Assembly (NCBI GenBank): GCA_936432065.2
Contig: OW386290.2
Location: 56,066,843-56,130,842, forward strand
DNA: 64,000 nucleotides
Origin: Rutpela maculata
Taxonomy: Eukaryota > Arthropoda > Insecta > Coleoptera > Cerambycidae
Direction: 5' to 3'
Below, piece by piece: positions 1 through 10,558 of this stretch. The position numbers and the translations under genes were made by a program. Below the pieces are notes generated by a model. It saw only the letters and a list, made by a program, of their open reading frames with translations, had not been told where the DNA came from and did no database searches. How positions within the stretch are numbered: the first letter of the stretch is position 1; the number at the start of each line of letters is the position of its first letter.

Positions 1-59
1 CTGAAAACACATTATTTCTCAACCTAAAAATAATTTAATAAAAATAGGCACAGATTTTA

Positions 60-1000
60 TTAGTTAGACTTTCATAGCTTTTTTAAGTTAGTTGCATTCT
101 CCTTTACAATTTGTGCAAAGTAACGTGCATTATAAACCGGCTTTTTTACAACCACATTTGATTTGAATGCATCCTTTTTTGCAACTAGATTGAATTAATT
201 GTCTAAGGGCTTTAGATACTTGGGAAATTTTAACCATTTTGGCACCCAAACATTTTCGGACAGGCCTCATTTTTCAAGATTAGGCAAAATCAAACTTGAT
301 GTCAGAAATTATCCCCAAATATGCCCACTTTGGAAGCCACTCCGTAAAATGTGTTGTTCCAAAGCATCCTTGGAAGGGGGGATGTTACACGTTTTCCTGT
401 TCTTGTAAGTAAACAGTTCCTTTCATATCTGATTTACTTCAGTGCAGGCAGAGGTATTGCAGCACATTAAAACAACAAAGAGTTGGAATAAGTTTAAAAT
501 GTTATCAGAAATATTTTCTTGAGGTTTCGAAATGAATGTGAAAGCTTCAGTTACTTCTGGATATATCCATGTCTTCCAAGCAGTCACTTTCTTTTCCAGA
601 AAAAAAGGAAACGGTATCACATCCCTTTAGGGAGTGGAAACCTCGTAATGCATCACACTTGCTTTCTCCTAGTTTTTGTGCTATCTCATACACCTTTAAT
701 ACTCTAAAATATTTATTAGCCCCAAACCGTTTATTTAAACTATTTAGCCTTTTTTTATATAAACAGTAGAAAAATGAAACCGCCAGTACTATTATGTCAG
801 TGTCAGCAGTTCTAATGCACATGTCCTTCCAACCTTGTTGAACACAATCATTAATATGCAATATTAGTTTTGTATCTGCTTCTTGGTTGCAGGATTTTAG
901 AGCAGTATTGCAATAACTATTTTTCGCAATTTCTTCGCCAGCTGTTGACATAATTTCGACGGAATTAAAATTATTAGATTTTGTTGTATCATTTTCCAAT
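60..1000 (-). pseudogene. PIN/FEN1-like + Cys-rich TE-associated protein, copy A (decayed)
   Basis: The minus-strand frame from 999 to 547 reads an acidic motif NQEADTK, then TADTDIIVLAV, then FHSLKGCDTVSFFSGK. The spacing matches the E-A-x-A, D-x-D and G-x-D motifs of FEN1/XPG-type PIN nucleases. A frameshift near 600 moves the continuation to another frame (WKTWIYPEVTEAF and onward, to about 423). Remnants of the downstream domain follow between 420 and 200, including an ILRSGFQSGHIW stretch. Positions 92-190 then encode a cysteine cluster (C-KKGC, KCGCKKAGL, CTLLCTNC, GEC) containing an in-frame stop. The N-terminal lobe is missing beyond about 1000. Function is unknown; the nuclease assignment is inferred from motif order. 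Copies B, C and D in this window share the same motifs. Frameshift and stops make it a pseudogene. Confidence 0.6.
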
Positions 1001-1582
1001 AAACAAAATAATTCTATAATTCAACTCTGATTGTTACCTTATGGTCAAAGGACAATTATTATGACAAGTATGGAACATTACTTTGCGTATTTTGTAAAAT
1101 ATCAGAAGAAACCGACTTTGTGATATTTTACCCCGTAGAGTCTTCATTTTTAGTTTTAGAAAAAAACTTATAGGAAATTTCTTATTCAAAATTTAATGCG
1201 AAACAATTTTTCTTAATAACTTTTTTTTATAAAATCAATAGTTTAGCTATAAACGTCGATCCTTTAAATTTTCTAAAACAGCCGCCATCTTGAAACCGGA
1301 AGCCATTTTGATTTGGCACTGCTCGGAAAAATAATCGTTTTAATGACATAAATCAGTATACCAAATTACAGAATTGTTTCACTAACAGCCGTTTTGTAAG
1401 GGTTTTTACTGTATTTGCCGCTATACTATATGTTCTCCGAAAAACTGAGTGAAAGACGGCATTTTTGAGAATAATTTTTAATTACAGTAACGAAATTACC
1501 ACATTTTGTTACAAATAATGTGAAGATGCGCATTGTTTTGGTCATTTTTTTTATGATAGAGAAACAAACAAAAAATCATTTT
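1001..1582. other. Unassigned AT-rich spacer
   Basis: I see no ORF, repeat boundary or RNA gene between the PIN-like pseudogene and the hAT element. Confidence 0.5.
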
Positions 1583-3248
1583 AATGTTTGTAGGGATTGC
1601 ATTACCGGTTAACCGGTTAACCGGTTACCCGGTTATTAGGACAAAAAACACATGACGATAATTATCGGTTATTTTAATTTTTTACCGGTTATTTCGGTAA
1701 ATTCTGAACTTACGATATGTCACGTATTAAACGTTTCTATTTATGTCACTGACTAGTATTCACTAAATACAGAGTGATTGTCCCAACACCGAGCACTTTT
1801 AACAATAAATAAATAATATTATAAAAAGCAAACTCCAAACACCAAGCCCTAAGAAATACAAGAGAGACATTGACAATATCTTACGACAGAAAATTGAATA
1901 TTTCACTGCCGCAAATATCCTTGGAATACATTTAGAATTATGTTATTACCAATTCTTATTAACTTATTGACCCACCAATATCGATTGAAGAAGGGCATCT
2001 TCAGCTGGGATATTCTATGCACAAATATCAGACGACTAACAGATATACGTTTTAAAATTGAAAAAATTAAATTAAAGTTGGCTTTGATTTTATGGAAATT
2101 CAGAACTGTATAATTAATTCTTAAATAACACCATATTTCTTACTCATGTTAATGACACCGTGGGTCTTCAAAGGCTTCGCTGCAGTTTTTTCAATTCAAG
2201 AATAAAGTTGTGATACTTTTTTTTTAAATAAAAAACTTCTGTTAAGTTCTGTGACTCAAAATCTTATGATGCATTATTGTTCTCCGAGCTTCCTAGGATT
2301 AGAATTGTTCTTTTTTTATCTGAACTTTCAGAGTATATCATGTTTTTTATTTTAAATACCCATTAAATGGGCAATTTAATCAGGTCCATTGATTTTTATT
2401 TGAACTGTGATTATGGAATTTTCTGTGGTAAACTTACCTAAACAATTTCAATCAGTAATTCGTGTCCACGTACTCAAAAAATGCCGATATTTTTTAAAAA
2501 ATAACACACTCATTCTTCGATAGTAGGAAATTCAATGAATCAAAACAATGTCATTATTAACAAGTGAAAAAGAAATAAAAAAGTGTGAAGTAAAACTTAA
2601 TATTTCGTTGTTTTACTATTGATTTCTATGGAAACAGCAATAGAATTTAGTCATTAAGACAAGGTAACTTTGGGCGATTTTGGATTTGGAACGATCTTTA
2701 GGGCTCCATATCTCGAAACGAAGACCTTTTCGGACCTGGCTGCATTTGAACATTTGTTCAGGGGGTCCAAAAGAACATTTTTACGTGGGTTAGATTAAAT
2801 TTGACTGGAGGCAGAAATCCCCCTATATGGTGTGCGGGGTCCTTTGTTTTTAACTCAAAATTTTGCCAGTCAGTAATTTTGCTCGAAAAACTGATATTTG
2901 ACAAAATCGCTCGCGATTTTTTCAAGTCAGTTTTTCTTATAAAATCACTGATTTGGCAAAATTATTTCGTTACAAAGTGAAATTTATCCGATAAAAAAAA
3001 GCTCTTGTGATCTTACTGTTAATGAAAAACCATTTGTTTGTTCATTATATTAAATATACGTATAAAAAAATGTTTTTTGTTAAATTTAGATAATTTTGTA
3101 CATGGAAAAAGACAATTGCCATTTTCGCCACCCTAATCATCCATTCTAAAAATTACCGGTAAATACCGGTTAACCGGTTATTTACATTTTTATTTACCGA
3201 TTTACCGGTTATTAAAACTTCCGGTAAATTGCAATCCCTAAATGTTTG
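1583..3248. mobile_element. Non-autonomous hAT element with 8-bp TSD
   Basis: The element proper is 1591-3240 (1650 bp). It starts TAGGGATTGCA and ends TGCAATCCCTA, an 11-bp perfect terminal inverted repeat. It is flanked by a perfect 8-bp duplication AATGTTTG at 1583-1590 and 3241-3248. An 8-bp TSD with TAGGG-type ends is characteristic of hAT transposons. Both subterminal regions carry clustered ACCGGTTAACCGG palindromes (1603-1637 and 3155-3232), plausible transposase-binding sites. No long ORF is present, so it must be mobilised in trans. A short C+G-richer block at 2650-2850 is unassigned. Confidence 0.88.
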
Positions 3249-3741
3249 ACTAATTATTTTTAACTCTGGTCCTTAGAATACATCCTGTAAACGTTCGGAC
3301 GGCATCTTTAAACTTAAATATCTCCGTAACTATTAACACACTACATAAATATAAAAGCAACACAAATACATTCTCAGTATGTACGCTTTATTTTTAATCT
3401 TCACCATTTTTTTGCTGAAATTTATTGAAATATTTGCAAAAAAGCAAAAATATTACGTTTGATCGAAAATCTCCAATTATCGCTGTCCCTGTATCTGCTA
3501 CGTAGTAATTAGCTATTATCAATATTGTAGATTATAAAATTTCTTAAAACCTATTAGACCACAAGCCCCTGCTAAATTTTTAGGGGGTCATATGATACCG
3601 CTTGAAAAGTTATAATTTTTGTAGTGCTACAGAATTAAATCACTTTGAGCCCTATGCCGTACATTTTAGGTGGGACATGCATTTTTTCAAACGATCCTGT
3701 ACGGCTTACGTTTATTTGGACTGTATTTATGTCTGTGACTC

Positions 3742-3848
3742 TTAACCCTTTCACTGCGGACGGCCCAAATGCCGTGGCTGGTGCTGTGCTCGTCTGGAGC
3801 AGTTAACCCGTTGGCGAGTATATTCGTCTTGAGCAGTGAAAGGGTTAA
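3742..3848. mobile_element. TTAA-flanked MITE (piggyBac-type)
   Basis: A 99-bp element (3746-3844) begins CCCTTTCACTGC and ends GCAGTGAAAGGG. It is bounded on both sides by TTAA (3742-3745 and 3845-3848). The homologous arm on the right has just one TTAA (6893-6896) at the equivalent position, an intact empty site. TTAA duplication plus a CCC start is the piggyBac signature. Confidence 0.8.
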
Positions 3849-4444
3849 AAAGAGAATGCCGTACAAAAATAATGGCACAGAAGTACAGGAATAATTTTCG
3901 TTTTTCGAAAAGTGACCTCTATGAACTAAGGTGATACGATAACGTACGGCTTTTATAAAATTCGATTTTTATATTAACAAGGATGAACTTTTTTTGCTAT
4001 GCCGTACAAATCAGTTGGACCATGGGGTGGCCAACGCGAGATCAACCCCCTTCCTAGACCTTTATTAAGGGTGGTGATTTGATACCACATAAAGCTTAAT
4101 TATTTTAATACTATTTTATATAATAATAATTTTTATTACCATGCCGTACATTTTAGTTGGTACATGTGGCTGGAAAATTGAATTTTCTATCCCAGACTGA
4201 GCTTTTCTGAGTAAAAAATTATTGTAAGACTTTATTACATTCGAGCAATACTTGATATTGTAATTATTCGAAACCAATAATTCAAAATTAATGAACCTGA
4301 AACGCAAAAAATTTTCCAAAAATTTTCCGCTGTATTATGTCAAAACAGTGCATAAATAAATTATACTTTATAAAAATGAATATTTATCAAAATATGTAAT
4401 AGAAAAGCTGAAAAATATTATTTTCTATTAGCCGGAGAGCGAGA

Positions 4445-4587
4445 CAGTGGCGGATCTAAGGTAAAAGGCTCAGGTGGCAAACGCTTTGAAGGGCTCATTT
4501 TTTCGGATGATAACCTATATATAATCTACAGTATAAAGGCCCTGAGGTGGCATTTGTTCATTTGCCGCCCGGTTAGATCCGCCAGTG
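4445..4587. mobile_element. Short hAT-like MITE with CAGTGGCGGATCTAA ends
   Basis: The left end CAGTGGCGGATCTAA is matched by TTAGATCCGCCAGTG at the right, one mismatch in 15. Length is 143 bp with no coding capacity. CAGTGGCGG termini are typical of hAT MITEs, but no matching 8-bp duplication is visible in the flanks, so the class rests on the ends alone. Confidence 0.5.
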
Positions 4588-5201
4588 GAAAATTCGACAC
4601 ATGCTATACAACTCTCGAACATACAAAAACATACAGTGGATTCTTATGTAAAAACACCTCACAAAACATATTTCTGAGGTCACGTTTTGTTTTGGAATTG
4701 CGAAATTGGAAAAAATTGCACTTTTTCATACTTTTTCCGAAAATCACTATTTTCGCATTTTTAATGTTCCCACTCCTCTATATCTGTTATTCGTTGTCAT
4801 CAAAATTTGATATTTTAGTGTTGCAATACTCAAACATTTCACTTTCCAACGGTGTATGCAAAAATTATACATGTTTTGATGTGACTGAAAAATAAATAAG
4901 TATTAATGAAAGAGTTACCACTTTTGTATACTTTACAGCGATAAAGTGTGGATCGAGGTAACTTTTTTAGTTGGAAAAAACGTTTGCCTAAAAATAAACT
5001 TATGAAACATTGCAAAGACTGTAACACATAATTTTTTCATAAGGTTTCCAAATAAGTTAACCCAAAAAATAAAATTTGGGTAATTTGTACACATTTTTAT
5101 AATTAATTACGTTACATTGTACCTATTTTAAAGTTTGGAAGTGATACATATATACCAATTTCTTACTTTATTTCAAGAAAAATTCGTCTCTGAAAAATAT
5201 A

Positions 5202-5401
5202 TTTGGTTCTGGTATTTCATTGCGGCCCATCTAAAATGTACGGCATTGTGATTGTTTATCAACTTTTGCTATTTTCAATGATATTTTGCAAACGCCGTAC
5301 GGTATCTAATGACCATTAAGGGTCGTGTAAATCGCATGACTAACGTAATCTAGTGTCTAAAATCCCAACAATGAAAATGTACGGCATTTACACATTTGTA
5401 T
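5202..5401 (+). repeat. 200-bp direct repeat, copy 1
   Basis: It matches 6096-6295 over about 200 bp with few substitutions, both starting TTTGGTTCTGGTATTTCATT. Each copy holds three GTACGGC/GCCGTAC motifs, one of which has decayed in copy 2. It is internal to the GCCGTAC element. Confidence 0.8.
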
Positions 5402-5673
5402 ACTCTGCAAGATTTTAAACAATTTCCTTGGCAATATCCAAAAACCAATAACATATCAGACATTTCTTCGTTGGTATTCTGTACGGCCATGGCGAAAATA
5501 AATTTGCAAATTGTTCGACAATTCACCGGCGCTCGCTAATTCACTTTCACGATATTCCAGTACTACTCGCAATTTAAAACGTCAGTTTTTAATAACAGTT
5601 ATCTTATTACAACGCCATCGCTTCAAATTGTGTTCAATTTTATTACAATAATTTAGACCTGGCCATACACGAA

Positions 5674-5877
5674 ATGAATTTTTTAAATCCAGATATCTCA
5701 AAAACGGTTGCTCAAATCAACTTATCAGGTGTACCTTTTTTAGGTAAGGAGAGTAAGAACGTTTATTTAAAAGCTAAATACAGTGTGGCTCAAAAAAGTT
5801 ATTTCGTTTTAAATGTATGCAAAGTACCACACGTGGCGCTCTCTAAATTGTACAATGAAAATGAAGGTAAATTTTAA
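5674..5877 (+). CDS. Hypothetical ORF (67 codons) inside the GCCGTAC element
   Basis: An open frame begins ATGAATTTTTTAAATCC and encodes a 67-residue peptide with a K/S-rich middle. I do not recognise it. The last codons coincide with a splice-donor-like GAAG|GTAAAT at 5863-5872, so it could be a first exon rather than a complete gene. The preceding 150 bp is somewhat more G+C rich than its surroundings. It may be the start of the element's own gene, or chance. Confidence 0.15.
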   Translation: MNFLNPDISKTVAQINLSGVPFLGKESKNVYLKAKYSVAQKSYFVLNVCKVPHVALSKLYNENEGKF

Positions 5878-6095
5878 TTTGTCACCCCACAAAACCTCCC
5901 CTAGCCGAATATTGTGACAATACAATTATTAAAAAAAAAAATGATTAAAAACTAAAACCAAATTGAACTTTGGACACCCTGTATCTCTGAAATCATCCAC
6001 TTTTGGACTGAGGTAAGTTGGGTTAGATCGTCATATTTTAGCCTCAGGAATTTGTGGTAGCATTTTCTCCGCACCTTTCAGAGACACCCTGTATG

Positions 6096-6295
6096 TTTGG
6101 TTCTGGTATTTCATTGCGGATCATCTAAAATGCACGACATTGTGATTGTTTATCAACTTTTGCTATTTTCAATGATATTTTGCAAACGCCGTACGGTATC
6201 TAATGACCATTAAGGGTCGTGTAAATCGCATGATTATCGTAATCTAGTGTCTAAAATCCCAACAATGAAAATGTACGGCATGGACACATTTGTAT
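6096..6295 (+). repeat. 200-bp direct repeat, copy 2
   Basis: Second copy of 5202-5401, offset 894 bp. Just left of it, at 5968 and 6083, are two ACACCCTGTA ends of the kind terminating mariner-type MITEs, so this duplicate may be bordered by a small insertion remnant. Confidence 0.75.
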
Positions 6296-7174
6296 TCTTT
6301 TATAGTTAAGGAAAGGAAAAACGATGTAAAGTTGAAAATCTATCCATTGTATTAAAAAATAGAGGACTTTTTAAATTGCATAATTTTTAAAAAATTCACT
6401 TGTTTTGAAATATTCTAATTTTATTATTGTCCATTATTTTTTTACGGCTACTAAATAAAATACAAATTCTAACCTATATTAATCCAAAAAATAAATAGCC
6501 GTACAGTATTAAATAAACTTACCCTAGAAAACGTGAGTTTTTTCCTTTCTCGAGGGTGATTTTTTTATTTACATCGATAATGCCCCTTCTTTTTAGACGA
6601 GTCATTTTTTTTAATGATTTTAAATGTCGTATAATATTTTGGAATTGATGCCGTATAGGATCAAATCCCACCCTTAATAGAGGTCTAGGAAGGGGGTTGA
6701 TGTCGCGTTTGCCACCGCATGGTCCAACTGATTTGTACGGCATAGCAAAAAAGTTCATCCTTGTTAATATAAAAATCGAATTTCATAAAAGCCGTACGGT
6801 ATCGTATCACCTTAGTACATAGAGGTCACTTTTCGGAAAACGAAAATTATTCCTGTACTTCTGTCCCATTATTTTTGTACGGTATTCTGTTTTTAAGAGT
6901 CACAGATATAAATACAGTCCAAATAAACGTAAGCCGTACAGGATCGTTTGAAAAAATGCAACCCCGGTGGGTTGCGATTTTTACTTTTCTGCGGCTTTCC
7001 CATGTCCCACCTAAAATGTACGGCATAGGGCTCAAAGTGATTTATTTCTGTAGGACTACAAAAATTATACCATTTCAAGCGGTATCATATGACCCCCTAA
7101 AAATTTAGCATGGGCTTGTGGTGTCTATATGTTTCAACAATTTTCTTCAACGATCAATTTTTTTTAAATTACAG

Positions 7175-7346
7175 CAAATCTGCTGTATTAATTTTAGAAC
7201 AATTAACCGTAGAAGAGAATTATTTAAACAAAGGTATAAGGAAATGTTATAATCTACACTATGTTCAGTACGTAGGAACAAAGGAGACAGAGATAATGCT
7301 AAACTCTGAAATGAAGCACAAATTTTTGCGTTTCTCGCGGCTGTAA
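7175..7346 (+). other. Possible isolated exon
   Basis: A pyrimidine-rich tract ending TTTAAATTACAG at 7174 precedes an open frame of about 57 codons ending in TAA at 7344-7346. Its composition looks more protein-like than the surroundings (LILEQLTVEENYL), but I recognise no family. It does not join in phase to the ORF at 5674. Confidence 0.15.
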
Positions 7347-7349
7347 ATC

Positions 7350-8600
7350 TTTCAATATGAACAGAGATAATTTGTTTTGATAAGAGTTGTAGCTTCTCTT
7401 AGTCCATACAAAATTGGTAATACCTAATTTTACGTTAAGACTAACAGAAAAGGAGATAATCGAGAAGAAACTATTTTGACCATAATTTTTTCAACATGGC
7501 GGCCGTAGTGGTAACGATATTTCTTTGGAAAACATTAATTAATGATTGTGGAAGACTCCTCTACAATATATAGATAAAAAATTCCTTTTAGGAATTTTTC
7601 ATGGTTCCTCCACCTTCCTCTTTTTTGCTCTGCAGACTGTATAATAAATCATATCAAACAAATTATATGAGACATAAAACTTCATTTTTCTTCAGCAATC
7701 TGCAAACTTAAATTAGTTTATATACATTCTGATTTATTACACACGCAGTAACTGTATTAAATCCGAGTGTAAGTAAAAGCAAATATGCAATTTAAAACCA
7801 GAGAAAGAGATTAAAACAAGACCGAACCTCATATTTATTCACATCATTTACTTTAAATCCTGATTTAAATCCCATATTATTCCGAAGTAATATAAATCCT
7901 AATTTGATGTATTCAAAAAGGGAGCAGTAAGAGAAAAAAAATGTGGACCATAAGATAGGCAATAATCTTACAAGCCCCGGGAGGTTCCCCGTCGTTTAAA
8001 GAATTGCCATTCAGATTGGCTTCTTATATTTCTCTCAATGTTGAGTGTCCCTTGAAGCATCCTATTTGCCAGAATTTTATCTTGTATGCTGCATATCATC
8101 ATTTCTAGCCACAGGACTATTCACTATCCTGTCCACAGGACTTTGTTATACTCTATATTATGCTTTATTGCTGGGTTTAAACAGAAAATGTGCTGCATTG
8201 TTTTGTTGCTATATAAAACTTACAATGTATAGCGGGTTTATTTTGTTTGCTTACATTTTCCACAGCTATATCCATTGTCGTTTCCTGTGAAAGTTATAAT
8301 TTTTATTTTTAATGTCTTAATATATCACACCACATATAACATTTTGACATAAATTTCCTGGAAATTCCTAAGGCTACGTTGCATTATGTTTACAGAAACA
8401 GAACACACATCTTTACTGAATAAATCTTTTATGATGTATTTTTGTATTAAAAAAACTATGTTAATGAAAATAACCAACATAAACTTGAAATTCCTCTTGA
8501 CATATTTACTGTAGTATGAAAAATCATTGGTAAAGCCAAAAGTGTGGACCCGATAGTGGTTTTGCGTATAAATTAGTTCGTTGGACAAATAATTACATAG
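7350..8600. other. Unassigned region
   Basis: AT-rich DNA with short unrelated frames only (for example 8045-8290, which encodes a hydrophobic, Cys/Leu-rich peptide I do not recognise). No repeat boundaries were found. Confidence 0.4.
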
Positions 8601-8614
8601 ACACACACAAAAAA

Positions 8615-8960
8615 AATGTCAAGTACTAGAAGGCAGTATGTATTCCCATGCATTTCGACCCACTGAACAAGAATCCGATGCCAGATTGGCCTCTTGCATT
8701 TTTCCTAACCCCAAAAAACACCTAAGACTGCCCGAAAAATCTCAAACAAGTAAATAAAAAGCTTAAATGAGCTGACCACCATTTCCATACGTATTTTGGG
8801 ACTCTGAGACCGAATCTGAGGTCAGAATCGGCCGATTAGTTAGGAATTTTGAGATAACCCCAAAAAATGCCCGAAAATTCTCAAGCAAGTAAATAAAAAG
8901 CTAACATGAACTGATCACTATATCTGTACGTAATCTGGAGCACTGAAATGAATTCAAGGT
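8615..8960 (+). repeat. Dispersed repeat family R1, two tandem units
   Basis: Two diverged units share AAGTAAATAAAAAGCT, a CCCCAAAAAA start and GGTCAGAAT at the end, with a period of about 150 bp. A third copy lies inverted at 22247-22425, recognisable by CCCATGCATTTCGACCC. No coding potential was seen. Confidence 0.65.
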
Positions 8961-9286
8961 CAGAATTTATACGCGACGATCGAACATCTTCTAAAATCCA
9001 TATTTAAGACGAAAACATACCCAAAAATGACTGAATCATAGCCCGAAATTGACTTTGCTCTACACAATATCTGAACATATAATTTCCGAAGTATTTTCAC
9101 GAGCTGAACACAATACCGTAGTCAGAATTAAAGAGCAAATTGCAAACTTTATAGAGAAATATCATTTCAACATATATTCTCATCAACTCTAGTAAGCGGA
9201 AATGGGTAACTTTTAAATTTTCAAGTATCCATAGGAAAATATTACTGAACAGTGACATTTTTAGGAAAAAATTTTCGGACAAAGTT

Positions 9287-9314
9287 TATTTATTTATTTA
9301 TTTATTTATATAGT
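9287..9314 (-). repeat. LINE 3' tail, (TAAA)n
   Basis: Six tandem TTTA units on the plus strand form the 3' end of the minus-strand LINE whose ORF lies at 9486-10079 and 16401-18257. A simple-repeat tail rather than poly(A) is common in CR1/Jockey-like insect LINEs. Confidence 0.7.
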
Positions 9315-9485
9315 TACACCACCCCACAGTAAAAACCAATTACGGGGTGGGAAAAAAAACACAATACAATAATTTATACCTAATGGTAAATAAAATACGA
9401 ACAGACAAAAAGGAAAACGAACAGATTATATACATGCATAATACACTAACAGATTAAAAGAATATTAAAATAAAATTACAGATTA

Positions 9486-10079
9486 CTACGAAAAGATACA
9501 CTTAATACTTGAAGTACTCGAGTAAAATATATCAAGCTGTCCTTCAATAGACATGTAAGTGTTACACATAAAAAATAAGGGAGAGAACATCAGAGCATTT
9601 GTTCGTGGAGTGGGAAGATAAAATGTTTTATGATTACGCGTCTCAAATGAGGGGGCATGAAAATTTAACATATTCAAGATGTTAGGGCAATCGATGAGAT
9701 TAAAAATTAATTTGTGCAAAAACAAAAGAGAACAAAGTTTCCTGCGGTCGTGTAAACTAAGAAAACCAAATCTATTTAGCAACTGTCCATGTTCGAAGCC
9801 AACAGCGGGATATACATGATCAATTTTGTACGAAACGAATTTTAGATAGCGCCGTTGTATATTCTCTATGCTATTACAATATTTATTATATCCTGGATTC
9901 CAAATAAGTGAAGCATATTCAAGTCTGGATTTAACAAATGCAGAATAAAGAAGATTTAATAATTCAATGTCATCAAAACCACTTGAATTTCTAATTACAA
10001 AACCCAAACTTTTATAAGCAGAGAGAACAATATTTTCTATATGTTTGTTAAAATTTAGTTTCGAGTCGAATAGAACCCC
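9486..10079 (-). pseudogene. LINE ORF2, C-terminal part of the reverse transcriptase (3' of BEL insertion)
   Basis: Reading minus from 10079 the frame gives a thumb/connection segment (LFDSKLNFNKHIENIV), then SRLEYASLIWNPGY, FVKSRLEY and NRFGFLSLHDRRKLC, characteristic of the region after the YADD box in Jockey/CR1-superfamily ORF2. The frame stops at 9486, about 170 bp before the (TAAA)n tail. It continues directly, across the BEL element, from the frame ending at 16401. The shared 5-bp sequence ACCCC at both junctions shows they were once one ORF. Confidence 0.85.
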
Positions 10080-10432
10080 TGTTTATTAACGCGGAAATAA
10101 ATCGGACGAAGGACCATTCAGCGTAATGCTGACAAACTGAACTAATATTAATAATTGAATTTGAAATACCTTGTGACCTCGTGTACTAGCGGCACTTCCT
10201 GGTGTTGTTCTCTTCTAGTTGGGCCCAACAAACTCCAGGTCTCCAGTATGGGAATATGGCAAGGTACACAAGACACTCGCGTGGTGATAAATAGCGGTTT
10301 TTATTATTTTTTAAGTTGACCGAAAAATGACTTTTTATATTTTTTTTGCAGCGTTATTATTTTTTGTTGATATGGAAATCAAAAACAAATTGAGTTATAG
10401 AAACAAAAAATGCTAGCATTGTTTTCTGAACA
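10080..10432 (-). repeat. BEL/Pao 3' LTR
   Basis: 353 bp, TGTTTATTAACGCGG at the plus-strand left, TGAACA at the right. Because the element is on the minus strand, this is the 3' LTR. It differs from its partner by G/A and C/T changes. Confidence 0.95.
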
Positions 10433-10558
10433 TACCACCTATCCAAATGGCGAAGCATTTGTAATAAAGTTTGTAATTTCCGTGGGAAACGTATTTATGA
10501 GTACAAGAAATATATCTAAAACTATGAAACTAAAACTAGGTTAAATAATAATACAAAA

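Larger units (their letters stand above)
3541..7140. mobile_element. Long inverted-repeat element rich in GCCGTAC motifs
   Basis: The arms at about 3555-4090 and 6655-7115 are inverted copies of each other. For example, CTAAATTTTTAGGGGGTCAT on the left recurs reverse-complemented at 7083-7110. The 7-mer GCCGTAC or its complement GTACGGC occurs about 17 times in the arms and interior (for example 3656, 3699, 3857, 3943, 4000, 4142, 5228, 5295, 5378, 6187, 6272, 6499, 6736, 6790, 6933, 7018) against well under one expected. Outer ends read roughly TAGAC(AC)CACAAGCCC, but I cannot fix exact termini or a TSD. No transposase was recognised, so the class is unknown. It contains nested MITEs and a 200-bp direct duplication. 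Confidence 0.65.

Noticed and set aside
5674..7346. A spliced gene joining the ORF at 5674 to the exon-like frame at 7175
   Set aside because: Donor at 5867 and acceptor at 7174 join out of phase and give an immediate stop.
8045..8290. Small membrane protein gene
   Set aside because: Hydrophobic frame without homology, splice or promoter support; AT-rich codons give such frames by chance.
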